From: Escallonia rubra
Taxonomy: Eukaryota; Streptophyta; Magnoliopsida; Escalloniales; Escalloniaceae
Length of the DNA: 64,000 bases
Assembly (NCBI GenBank): GCA_033065855.1
Contig: JAVXUO010001127.1
Span: 1 to 64,000, forward strand
Direction: 5' to 3'
The notes under the pieces were generated by a model. The model was not told where the DNA came from. It saw nothing but the letters and a program-made list of their open reading frames with translations, and ran no database searches. A program made the position numbers and the translations under genes. Numbering within the stretch: position 1 is the stretch's first letter; every line of letters begins with the position of its first letter. Shown piece after piece: positions 33,701 to 45,084 of this stretch.

Positions 33701-36489
33701 TTGGCCTTTACGCTACAAGTTTACTATGTGATGGGAGTACCTCTTGCAGTTCTAACTTGCAACCAAGTGCACTTTCAGGATAATTTCAACTTGGCTCTCG
33801 ATAAGTTTGTACTGTATTATATTGCTTTGAGGTTGCTGGATGACTGGACTTTCATACTGCTGATGAGTTCCAAGTTCCAAATGACTAGCTTGATTCCTAG
33901 AGCCTTAAATTTGCAATGCCTGTTATAAGATAGGCTAAAATGAGTATCTGATCTTAAGTTCACTCCATACATTAAGCTTCCATTATTGAACCGTTCAATC
34001 CTTTTGTTTGTGACGAATCTGTGAGTACATCAAGTTTCTCTTAGCACAAGGGTGTTGAGTAAATTCGCATCTCAGGGTCTGGCTTGCACACAGCATTATT
34101 GTAAAGATCTACTCTTAAATTCTCATTCCTTAAAAGATCTGGAATATACTAGTGACCAAAAAAAGCAAACTTTGACCTTGAACCTGAAACATATTTGTTT
34201 TAAGTACATTATGCTTCTTTTTGGGAATATATACTGGTTTAGAAGAAGTAGATGAAAATCCCACTTTATTGAATATTTGCAGGTGTAAATCACGGTCCAT
34301 ACAGAACTTCTAATCTTAATCTAGATGAGCAAATAACTCAGGTATGTAAATATAATCTACTTATAAATTCAATTTCTTATTTGTTGAAGTACTACCAATT
34401 TTGAACTCATGTAGCATTTTTCATTTTCTCTTTTCCTGACAGATGACTTTGTGGTCCATGGCCAAGTCTCCTCTTATGTTTGGAGGGGATATGAGAAAGC
34501 TTGATGAAACCACATTCAATCTCATCACCAATCCTACCATACTGGAAATAAACGCCTTTAGCTCAGACAATATGGAGGCAAGTGACCTCCACTTGGTACA
34601 ATTCTATATGTAAAGAATTAGACCACAACTGAGTCATAAGATACTATTTTGTTGAGTGCAGTTTCCTTATATTACTGCTGCAGAGGATCCTCAAATTAGA
34701 ACTCGGGTTGTGACCGGCCAATCGAGAAGTTTAACAGATGCAGGTACATCAGGAAAACGTGCTTTGAGCCTCACTAGTTGCAAGGATGAAGATGCCAAAG
34801 GTTGGTCCACTAAAGCTCTTGGTGGCGGTCTTGAACAAGTCTGCTGGAAAGAGAAATCTAGAAGCAAACATCAGGCTCCTTTTTGCCTATACAAGAGAAA
34901 AGCTCTTCTGACATCGTAATAGTGTTTACCTTTCCATAAGTTCTTACAAATAGTTCGTTGTAATTTCATGTTTTATACTTTTTAGTTTTTGACTCTGTTA
35001 GGATGATGATATAGGGATGAAGAAACGATGTATAACCACCAGCACCAAGGGAAACTCCATTTATCAGCGACCGACACAATGGAGTTCTGCTTGAGCGCTT
35101 CTTCAAATCGGAAGCTTACTTCCAAGGAGTTAAAGAGAGGTTCATATTCACGCTGCCGATTGCATACAAACCAGGTCTACTTTGTCTGGCTCCCCATTGC
35201 AGTAGGAATTTGTTTCTTATGTTTAGATTAATTTTTGTACTCTATTTATTTCTAGCACGTTTTGGAAGAGTACATCTAACACTGATATACAACTGAATTT
35301 TCCTGTCTGCTTAAAATTTTTTTTTTAAAAAAAACCTCTGCTTAGTAGTCCAAACATGCGCATTTGATCTGTCTATTGTTAGTGAAGAACTTAGCTTTGT
35401 TTATACATCAGAGCAAACTTAAAACTCCAGTTGTCGGACCTTAACAGATGTGGGAGTTGAACGACAACGGGACCCTTGTAAACAGCTATTCAGGTTTATG
35501 TGCTACCGTGAACCCAGTAAAAGGTGACATATCTTAATCTCATAACCTACGTTTTCATTATGTCAGTAAAATAACTCCGGATATCATATGCAGCTAAGGC
35601 TGGTCCTGGAGGAATTCGCTCTTGGATTGCAACAGGAAGAAGAGGTTTGATTTCACAAGCTCTTGAGTAATATTAGGAATATTACTATCTCGAATTTATA
35701 AGATACTTTTCGGCTTAACAAAGAAGAATAGAAAAAAGTGAGGAGCTCTTGATCTCTTCTAAAGAAAAAGACAGAACAAGAAACAGAAAAAGAAAGAGAA
35801 AGGTTCTCTGATTGATTAGCCAAAACATAGTAGGAAGAGAGATAATAAACTAGCTTGTGAAATAGAGGTTAAGGCATCTTGTATTGGTTTCTAATCCTTT
35901 TAACTGTCATATTATGGGAAGAAAGTGACAATTAAATATTGGGTTTTCTTTGGTAATGAAAGCATATAAAAGATGCAACTAATGTGGAATAGGGGTTTAT
36001 GATATCAAGCTGCAGATAATAATTTTGTTGGGGTCAAGCATGCATGTGAAAATATAGATATGCAAATTGCTACTTAAACTGAGTAGGACATTTCAAAAGC
36101 ACAAACTAATTTTTTTCTTGAACCCTAATTTTTGGTTCTAAATGTTTCTAACACAATCGTTGTGTCGCTAGTCATTTACACATGATGAACCAATGAATGT
36201 TTGATACTTTCATAGCATGCTCTCAACATCGTGTACTCGAATCCAATAGCTCTTTTTTATCGTCTATTCAGGAGAAATATATGTTGCTCTGTTCAACTTG
36301 AATCCCGGAAAGACTGTTATATCGACGAACATTGCGGACCTGGCCAAGGCACTTCCTAGTAGGCACTTAAATGGTGACTCCTGCTCAGGCCAAGAAGTGT
36401 GGACTGGGAAAGATTACGTCGCGATAAAATCGATTTCAGTAGCAGTGGAAGCGCATGGATGTGCACTGTTTGTCTTGAACTGTAGTTAG
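30764..36489 (+). CDS. GH27 melibiase: alpha-galactosidase / beta-L-arabinopyranosidase type (APSE-like)
   Basis: A secreted glycoside hydrolase family 27 protein. Arabidopsis APSE, the closest relative I recall, removes L-arabinopyranose and D-galactose from arabinogalactan-type glycans. Fourteen exons: 30764-30825, 31734-31893, 32385-32642, 32831-33005, 33120-33181, 33300-33463, 33592-33689, 34283-34341, 34443-34577, 34662-34915, 35015-35174, 35448-35523, 35594-35644 and 36272-36489. They total 643 residues with consistent phase. A hydrophobic signal peptide covers residues 3-17. PPRGWNSYDSFCW opens the barrel. GIDFVKHDC carries the nucleophile Asp, and YRVTGDDWDTW the likely acid/base Asp. 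WPDLDMLPLGWLTD and MTLWSMAKSPLMFGGDMR follow. The C-terminal beta domain ends HGCALFVLNCS. Exon 9 ends at a GCAAGT donor, so intron 9 is a GC-AG intron. Intron 1 holds a 72-bp tandem duplication. The protein is longer than typical 400-residue plant alpha-galactosidases, as expected for the APSE group. Confidence 0.93.
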
Positions 36490-37690
36490 CCTTTAGATGA
36501 TCCTTCATATGTTATCCAAAATTTTCTCTAAATTATGAGAACCAATCTTTATAGACCAATCTTCAAAAAGGGAAGATTTCACGAGAATTTCTGGTTCAGT
36601 GCTTAAACTTTTGTCAATGGTGAGTGAATGGTAAGCAGTGACGACACAGAAGGCAAACACCGTATTGGCTATTCCCTTCTAGCCGCCATAAAAGACTGCT
36701 AAAATATGTTGCTCAAAGGACCATGTGACCATGAGAAGGCAATATAATTTGCTGATCTAAGAGGAATCAGCGATGGTTGTACACCTCGAAATCGCAATAA
36801 GATATTTGAAATGACAGGGACATTGATGGAGGTCGCCATTAATGATCTTTTAAGGTAAATCTCAGAGAGCCATTGATCCATGGAATTGCGACGACGGCTG
36901 CTCAAGAATATGCACCTTCCCATGGAAGTTCAACTTTTCTTGGTACTAATTTCTTTTTAATGATGATCCCATCTAAGCCAAATCTTCACTTTTTATGGTT
37001 TAAATATTGCTCATGATGAATACCTCAATGATTGGTATCTTAAAATTATTAATTTTGAGATTGTTCAAATCTTTGCCTTTTCAATTCTATATTAAGGAAA
37101 GGATCTCGTAAAAGTCAAGAGGGCAATATTTGAGGATGAGTTGGAGTCGGTATGTCCCAATCAATCTTATAGGATGGTATATTCCACTTTTTTTAGGGAC
37201 AACCATATTATACTTATTTTTTAATAATAAAAATCCATTTCATCGACGACCAAAAAGAGCAACCTAAATTAAGGTTTAAAAGCATTCACGTCTCATTTCT
37301 CGAAGTTTCTATCGTAATATCTACAACAATGGCAAATTATCACCGATCATTTTTGCGAGTTCAAGTTTGGAAGTTGGAATTACTAAAGGGTATTTCAACA
37401 CATTGCTTTACCACGAATGACAACGGGAACGATCACCAAGTCTGCTTTAACCTAAAATTTCAGTTCAATTGGAAGGACGAAATTAGAATCAATAAGAATA
37501 ATTCAAACACGCGATCGCTTGCTTTATCACGAGACAATAAAACGATCACCGAATATTCGTTACTTAAATTTTCAGTTCAGGAGGAAGGACTAAATTGACT
37601 TATAATTTTGCAGAACCTCATGAAAAATGGCACCCTCTTTTCAAAACCTTAGGTTTTTGGCGCCTTGTTCTTGGCGGACTAATTGCAGCC
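36490..37690. other. intergenic region between GH27 and SufE genes
   Basis: The first 200-300 bases are probably the GH27 3' UTR. The remainder is AT-rich, with short open frames in both directions that show no recognisable domain. Confidence 0.5.
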
Positions 37691-37698
37691 TATAAAAG
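37691..37698 (+). promoter_or_regulatory. TATA box of the SufE gene
   Basis: TATAAAAG sits 142 bases before the chosen start codon, a normal distance for a plant leader of about 110 nt. Confidence 0.55.
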
Positions 37699-37832
37699 CA
37701 CCCTTCTGCTATCTTTCATCTATTACAAGAAAAATTTGACTAGGACGCATTTCAAGGATCGCCCACCACCAACGAACTTCCCCGCCCTAACAACTGTCAC
37801 TGCCCCCTTTACACTCTCTCTTATCCCCACCC

Positions 37833-38519
37833 ATGCCCTCATTTTCTCTTCATCTAAGCATGCATCCCGCCGCCTTAAAATCACTACCTCGTACCCCTCC
37901 ACCTCTTACAAAATCATCAAAACCCACAAGCCTTAAGGTGATTTGTCCAAACCCCACAAATCAAAACCATAAAAAGCCAATCTTTCTGTCTCACAAATGC
38001 GTTCAGACCTCGGATTCCATACAAACCGACAAAAACCCTGATTTCTCGGAGCCATGGTTAGCCTTAACAGTAACGGAGTCTCCGGTTAGACCCGCAAACG
38101 TAGCTGAAAAGCTTGAATTCTTGGTTTGTGAGTTTAAGTCGTTACCGGAGCCGATTGACCGGGTGAAACGGCTGCTACAGTACGCGGGTCTGCTTCCCGA
38201 GTTTGAGGAGTCGGGCCGGGTGGAGGCGAACCGGGTGATGGGCTGCACGGCCCAGGTGTGGCTGGAGGTGAGGATGGAAGTGGGCCGGGTGATGAGGTTT
38301 AGAGTGGACAGTGATTCGGAGATCACGAAGGGGTTCTCCTCTTGTTTGATTCGGATGTTGGATGGGGCGGCGCCGGAGGAGGTGCTGGCGGTGAGGAGGG
38401 AGGACTTGGTGGAGATGAACGTTGGGTTGCCGGCGAACTCAAGGGTGAACACGTGGCACAATGTGTTGATTAGTATGCAGAGGAGGACAAGAGATTTGGT
38501 GGAGGAAAGAGATAGATAG
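37833..38519 (+). CDS. SUFE2: plastid SufE-type sulfur acceptor, SUFE2-like
   Basis: SufE accepts persulfide sulfur from the cysteine desulfurase (NFS2/SufS) and stimulates it during Fe-S cluster assembly, in plants in the plastid. The gene is a single exon of 228 residues. The first 60 or so residues are rich in Ser, Thr, Pro and Lys with almost no acidic residues, as in a transit peptide. The SufE domain runs from about residue 88 to the end. It includes VKRLLQYAGLLPEF and, at about 132-146, ANRVMGCTAQVWLEV, whose Cys138 is the expected persulfide-carrying residue. GFSSCLIRMLDGAAPEEVL and RVNTWHNVLISMQRR follow. There is no BolA domain, which separates it from SUFE1, and no NadA quinolinate synthase domain, which separates it from SUFE3. 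The first ATG after the TATA box was chosen. The GC content rises strongly in the domain, leaving a long antisense frame that is not a gene. Confidence 0.92.
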   Translation: MPSFSLHLSMHPAALKSLPRTPPPLTKSSKPTSLKVICPNPTNQNHKKPIFLSHKCVQTSDSIQTDKNPDFSEPWLALTVTESPVRPANVAEKLEFLVCEFKSLPEPIDRVKRLLQYAGLLPEFEESGRVEANRVMGCTAQVWLEVRMEVGRVMRFRVDSDSEITKGFSSCLIRMLDGAAPEEVLAVRREDLVEMNVGLPANSRVNTWHNVLISMQRRTRDLVEERDR

Positions 38520-41500
38520 CCGCCCCCCTGCTGATGGGTATGTATGCATCTAGATTCCCTTCGTGTTGTAATTTTTGATCCTATTGACTCTTTGCGAATT
38601 AGAATAGGATTTGACCATGTATGCATTGAAATTTGTGGCCGGTTTGACTTCTCAAAGAACACCTTGTTTGATCCGTAATTACTAATAGTCAGTTCAATTC
38701 GTTGTATAAAGGACAAAAATAGTCGAAAGGTGGAGTATGCGCATATTTCTGAGATAGATATGCCTGTGGTTCAGGTGAGTACCGTAAACCAATTGCCAGA
38801 TGGTTGTGGTACTCCACTTGCTTGATGTTAATGGTTTATGGTATTTTCACGCAATTAGATAAGATATGAAATAATTGTCAAGATGAGTTCTTTTGAAAGA
38901 GATATCCCATTTGCTTCTTGAGTAAGATCAGAGGTTGTTTGTAGGTGAAGAAACTTCATACTAGTATACTTTTCAGAGGACTTGAAACATCAGATTAAGA
39001 AAAGAAAAAGCATCCGAATTCTCAGGAAGTGGGGGATTCTAATGTAGACATGAAGCAAGAGAAGGCACTTGGGAGGGTATCCAATGCCACCTTGTTACTC
39101 TCATGAGGAAAGAAATAGAAGACTGCCACTAGGATCTTACTCACTATACACCAGAAGTCCTGTTTACTTACCTGCCCTATGATATGGCTTTCCTCGGTCA
39201 AGAAAAACATTGGAAAACTCGGTATCGTCATTTGGACAAGATTATCCTTGTTCGTCTTAAGAAATGATTACATTTTATAAGTCTGCTTGACTAGATTGGA
39301 AATAACTACAATCTCTGACAGTTACCATATGACACATCTTTTCTCTGCTAGACTGGAAATAACTACATTCTCTTTATTTTGCCTGTCTAGCAGCCACTGC
39401 TGGTCAGTAATCCTTGAATACCTTTCATGTGAATCCTAGTGCGGAACATGTGGCGGCATTGTAGATCAATTACTTATTTAAGCAAAATGAAATGTTACCA
39501 GAATGCTCTGCACTAATGAATTGGTGAATGAAATATTCATCGCTTATAAGATTCAAAGTGAATATCCAAGAGGCAGACTCTTTTTAGTTTCAAAGTTATT
39601 AGTGGCAAGGTTCAGATATTTATGCATCATATATGTTAACCTTGTGCTTTGGTAGTGCTTCTCAGCAGATAGTTGGTACTGCAATTGATTTTGGAGTGCA
39701 CTCATACTTAGAAATCATATTGGAAGTGCTCTTTCTAATTGTTCACTGGATGGTTGACGGGGTTCCTTTGACAACTCAATGTACTTTAGGTAGCTACTTT
39801 CTGTTTTTGTTTTGATATTTGTTTAGTATTGGTAATAAATGCTTCTTTGATGTGTTTTTGTGTGTTTAACCAGTGGTTTTGGGTCTTTTGCTGCCTAACC
39901 ATTTGCAAGTAGAAGTATACCAAATTTCATTACTTGAAGAACTTGGAAGGACGACTACCATGTTTCATTCATGAATTTCCAGGAAACATCAGTGTGTAAA
40001 TTAGCATCCTTCACTTGCGGGCAGGATCTCTTCTTCCAAAACTTGAAGGTTGAAGAACATGCTAACGAGAAAAAAAATAGCAAATCCATCAAATGTTAGC
40101 TGCTGCTCAAAAGCTTTCGTAACATCGTATCTGATTCAATGATTCAGCAATCAAGATGTTCAATCTGGATCCTAGTTTGTCAGTCACTGGAGTGGACTAC
40201 GAGGATTTAGGTACAGAAACATTTTCTGATCTTCCTATTTGCACCTTTGTTCGGATGATTCATTTGATGGATAGTATACCGAGATCACCCTTTGTATAAA
40301 TTGTTGGCGAACATATATACTTTGTGTATACTTGTGCAGAAAACAATTAAGTACGAAAATACTGAAATGTAGTTTACTAAACAGAACAAACAGTATTTGC
40401 AAGAACAATTAAAATGAACTCACAGCAAAATCAGACAAACAGCAATGGAGAACCGAGGCGTGAATTTGATTCACTGTCCTTAAGACTTTATTCGTCCCGC
40501 AACGGTGCTGACGGTTCTTGACGACAGTCTCCCAGGATACAACGGCAATACGTCTGAAATAGGAGCACTCCAAATTGCAGACCCGGCGAACCAAAACAAT
40601 GGCACAGAACTCTTTCAGACACAGGAACATAATATGACATAAATTGATTTCGGGATTCAGTTCTACTAATAAACTGTAACTGACTCGGTTTTTATACAGT
40701 AAATATTCACTGAGGGGTGCAACTCTTCACAGCTGATTGGAAATGTTACAACTTTTCGGAAAAGAAAATAAATAAATAAAATTTATTTGTCCCCAAAGAA
40801 TAAAGCCTGATGGACCCAAGCCACGGACCGGGGTGGGGCGGGCGGCGCGCGTGTGGTGGACCTTGGGTCAAAGTTGAGTCAAAGTTGCTTCTCACAATGG
40901 GTTTAAAACCCAATTCCAACATAAATTTGTAATACTGCTTGAATGATTTTTTTCTGTGTGTTCGCAAAGCATAGGTTATCCATTTCAAATTTCCTCAATT
41001 GTTCAAAGACACTTTTTGGTGCTACATGCATTTAAGCATTCATGGGTTATTGTTTCGTAGTGTAATTGGCATTATGCTGCTGGTTGCTTGTATGCAGGGT
41101 GCAAATCACTGCACCAGTTGCTCTGTGGGATATCTTTGTCAATCCTACTCCTTCCCATGCTAAACTTTACATTAAGACTTGACCCTAGAAATTAAAGCAG
41201 CTAATCAACTGGCACTAACAGTTTCCTGTACATCTTTTGTTATAGAAACCATTCTCCAGGCTGCAGCTGAGTATGGCAATGCTGTATTTCATTGTCCACA
41301 CTCTATTGGCTCCTTATTTAAGATCTTGCTATTCTTTTTTAATCACTGACGCCAGTGATTTGTCGGATCATTGAAATACAAATCTCTCCTACTGCCCTGG
41401 CCGTAACCTGGTTCCTGTGTTGGAGCGAACAGTGCAAGTTGTTATGTTGCCAGGATACATCTATATTGCCGTGAGACTTCATGAGGTTGTTATAGCCTTG

Positions 41501-43580
41501 CTTGAAATACTTCAACGTGTGCCTAGCTTTTGTCGGGACAACATACAAATACTATTTTTCTAAATTTGAGTATTGCGATGTGTGTGTCTTCTAGGCTGCA
41601 TGTATTCATTTCCGTTAATAATTAGTTGATTGGAGGAAGAGCTGAGCTCTATACTGATGTTTCCTCTATTCAAAATATTTTTCTGATTAGACTTTAGGAC
41701 TTTTGTTGGAGGTCCTTCTGCTGGCTATTTGTTCATTTTTATTAGTAATTCGCATGGAACTAGTTGCTTGAAATCCAGAATGCATAGCTGAACTCGGCAT
41801 TGCTGTTCTCTATCAGTCATCATTTGTTCAGGCTCGCGTTGTTGTAGATCGCAAAACAATATTTCTCACCTCACCTTACACAAAATGGATGCAGAACCAG
41901 GCCTACAATTTCCTACTGGATTAACGAATGGGGGCGCTATTTCTTTCCTTGCATCTGATACAACACTATGCACAAGGCCTTCGGATTGCAACCGAGAGGG
42001 CTATTGGCAAAAGAATGAACAATGTAGTGATACTAACAGATCCAACTTTCTTAGTCTCTAAGCTGGACGAGACTACTAATGTTCTTGACACAGTGCCGCC
42101 GATCTTGTTTGACTTTCGTGCTATGTTGTCGGTGTAGATAAACCTCCCCAGGCCAGCTGATGGAGGCAAAGTTTCTCCTCTTTTGCTTATAACACCAATG
42201 CATGTGTATATCAGGTTGGGGACAAAATAGTATTTTAAAAAAAACACATAACTACCGGTTTGTATATTGTAAATCATGTTTTGGAACTTTCTTTAAATAT
42301 ATATTGAGTCATGGACGTGTGACCAAACTCATTTACTTTTCATGTCTTCTCTTATTAACATTAAAAAAAATAAAAACAATGCAAGTTGTTTAGACCAAAA
42401 AAAAAACCTTCCACCTAAAGTTCCCCCTTTTGTAACCCACAAGGCTGTAGCCTGTATTTCATTTCTTAGTATTTGACTAAAAATTTTCACAAATAAGTGG
42501 CAGTTTGCCCTTCAATACCAAATCATGAGAAGAGAAGTTTCTAAGGATTGAAGGTGAAAGCACACCAAACAACAATCTTCATTGCAAAATTTATTTTCCC
42601 TTTGACCTCCTCATTTGTATCCTTTAAAGAATTTCTCAAAGGCCATTTTAGTGTCCCCTTTAGCATCATGATGCCTGTCATTTTCCAGAGTTACTGTCTC
42701 CCATATAGCTGTGATCTCCTTTTCCTTCCCTTTTGCAGAAAATGAAGTCACTCCCTTTTGAAAAGCCAGGCTACATGATACATGAACTATGCTTTAAACT
42801 CAAGTTGAAAATGCTCTCCCACATGTTGGAAAGACAGGACTACCTTTTTTGCACTGGTTGAAGCATCAAGGGAAACCATATTTTCCTTTTTTACACCGGT
42901 TGTGCTGTCTCTATCCACATTACGTAACGAAAAAGAATGTCATCAAGGGCAAATGAGAACTACAAAACTATTGCCGGAATCGTAGACTGTTGGCAAAACT
43001 CTCATTTTGGAGTTTTGAGTTTTCAATTTTGATTTTTGTTTTGATAGCGCCCCACCCCCCAAATAGCCACCGACCCCCGCCAGCCCCCGCAACTACCGCC
43101 AAAGAAAAAATTCAAAATAAAAACTGGGTAATCAAACACCCATTTACTTTTGTAAAAAAATAAATTGGTTTTGATTTTTTGATTTTGATTTTTATGAAAA
43201 CAGAAAATAAAAACTATAAGTGATCTTAAACGTTACCTTAGTTGGTAGATGTTGGACATGAAAGCACATTAAGAGGGGGAAGCATATGCATAAAAGCAGG
43301 GAAAATTCTGCAGAAATTCCACTGCAACAATTAGTTATTCATATAAACATTTATAATTGTCGAACTTTTCCATTATTTGAAGAATGGTGAGTTACTAAAA
43401 AATTTAGAAAGAGTAACGTAGCTAAGTCGCCAAAGACTTGGATTGATGCACGGTTTGTGGACTGCGGACGACAATTTTGACTTTGAGAATTGAGACTACT
43501 TGTGGTCGACCATGTCCAGAGCATCAACTGTCTAAGTATCTAAAGCTTTGACATTTATATGCTTTCTGAACTTGTTTTGC
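38520..43580. other. five-kilobase region without a supported gene
   Basis: No gene can be assembled here. Some plus-strand pieces look mildly coding-like: 40140-40205 (a short frame containing FNLDPSLSVTGVDYEDLG), 41440-41560 (YIAVRLHEVVIALLEILQR) and 41928-42137 (69 codons from an ATG, including GLRIATERAIGKRMNNVVIL). They do not share splice signals or a family I know. They may be remnants of one decayed gene, or chance. GC-rich spacer occurs at 40800-40870, and a MITE-like segment near 43 kb. Confidence 0.4.
42990..43230. mobile_element. MITE-like segment related to the one at 21.9 kb
   Basis: It shares the same layout and blocks as the MITE at 21910-22333: a C-rich centre with CCACCG and CGCCAGCCCCCGC, then AATTCAAAATAAAA, then TAATCAAACACCCA and a TTTTGTAAAAAAA tract. 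Outer ends are not clearly defined, and no target duplication was seen. Confidence 0.45.
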
Positions 43581-43598
43581 ATGTCAAGACCAATACCA

Positions 43599-44330
43599 AT
43601 GAAATCTCATCTACTCACAGCTTTTCTTCTTCTCTTCTGCTTAGTACAAACTGGCAATGGAGGTGTGCTCTTCTCTTCCCTTCCACAGACTCTTGTAGTC
43701 ACTGCTTCCATTAAGCAAGGCCAAGGTAATAAAACCATGTTCGGGTACCCTTTCTGCTAAGGCTTTGTTTTAGTTTATCCATTTACCAGTTCCTCCAAAC
43801 TTTTATGTACCAATGAAGAGTTCATGTGTATGCCTCATTTTGCAGTCCTGATTGCTGGAGAAGACAGCATAATACTAACCTGGGGACTGAACCAGAGTTT
43901 CGTGGGAAGGACAGATGAGTCATACAAGGAGGTAAAAGTGAAGCTCTGCTATGCACCCATCAGCCAAGTAGACCGAAAATGGAGGAAGACAGCGAATGAC
44001 TTGAGCAAGGACAAGACCTGCCAATTCATCATGGTCAGTAAACCGTTCCAAAAGCTTGATCAGACCTTCAAATGGAGCATAGAGAAAGAAGCTCCTACAG
44101 CTACTTACTTTGTTAGAGCCTACGCCTATGATTCCGCGGGGAAGGAAGTAGCTTATGGGCAAAACAGTGATGCTAAGAAGAGCAGCAACCTGTTTGAAGT
44201 TCAAGGAATCAGTGGTCGGCATTTGTCCCTTGATGTTGCCTCGGTTTGCTTCTCTGCTTTTGCACTGGTTTCTCTGATTGGCTTTTTCCTTGTAGAGAAC
44301 AGTAAGAAGAAGAGGTCAACAGACAACTAG
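43599..44330 (+). CDS. NRT3.1: NRT3/NAR2, partner protein of high-affinity nitrate transporters
   Basis: NRT3 (NAR2) is a small plasma-membrane protein that binds NRT2 transporters and is needed for high-affinity nitrate uptake. Two exons, 43599-43725 and 43846-44330, give 203 residues. It has a signal peptide (KSHLLTAFLLLFCLVQTGNG), an extracellular domain with KEVKVKLCYAPISQVDRKWR, DKTCQFI, and ATYFVRAYAYDSAGKEVAYG, then SGRHLSLDVASVC, and one C-terminal membrane segment at about residues 170-192 followed by a Lys/Arg-rich tail. Length and order match Arabidopsis NRT3.1. Intron phase is kept (Q-V junction). An ATG 18 bases upstream (43581) is in frame and would add six residues; I chose the inner one because it puts the hydrophobic core at the usual place. 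Nitrate induction is known for the family but not visible here. Confidence 0.94.
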
Positions 44331-45084
44331 TTTACCAAATAGGTTGTTATTCCTAATTGGTCTTTTTCTCGTAGAGAATAGTATGATTTCATACGTCTCC
44401 AAAAGGAAGTTGAAATACAGTACAAGTAACTTCTGAACGATCTGCCACATTCAACTGAACTCATATAATCCCAGGCTAATGTCACCAATATGGCAAAAAC
44501 TACTGGTTTTTGCTGGCAACCAAACAAAACTGAGATCCTTTTTCTAGTTTCCTACAAGTATGGCCAAAAAGAGTAGGATTTGCAGGAAGCATCTCTTCTT
44601 GAACTTCATTGTTACAAGTACAGCAGAGTTCTTGTCTTCCTTACAACTAGCCCAGAAGGTCCTCCACAAGCATCTGCCAACCATAAGCAAACAATAAGAA
44701 CTAATATCGCGTTAGAATAGATGATTTGGGGAAAAACAGACGCTGAAGTGCTTGGGGTGTGGCGATTTATTTGATTGTGTATGAAAGAATCTTATAGGCA
44801 ATTTGTTGTATGATGGAGCGAGGTAAAAATTTCATTTTAAAGAAGATCGACTAGGTTGCTTCGATTGGTCTAGATATATGGTAATGAAGTAGGGGTACAT
44901 GTTAGAAAGTAAAGTTTTGGCTTGAGTTTCCACATATCCAGGCTACGAGCCATTCTCTAAAAGTGACTTGGATTTCCGTAGTTTTGAGCCAATTGGTCGT
45001 CCAAACCAAATTGGCATAACAATCGGGCAAAGTAAAAGGATATGGTCAATTGTTTCAAGGGAGATCTTGCATAGAGGGCATAAT
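44331..45084. other. 3' flank of NRT3 and spacer
   Basis: This contains the probable NRT3 3' UTR and then spacer up to the LINE tail. A second, partial echo of the NRT3 coding end occurs just after the stop (TAGAGAATAGTATGATTTC at about 44371, against TAGAGAACAGTAAGAAGAA inside the gene). It may be a small local duplication. Confidence 0.45.

Noticed and set aside
38003..38716. 237-codon open frame on the minus strand
   Set aside because: It is the antisense of the SufE coding region. High GC and codon bias leave the opposite strand open, and it shows no domain.
44331..44527. Minus-strand frame after NRT3
   Set aside because: Short, with no domain; overlaps the probable 3' UTR.
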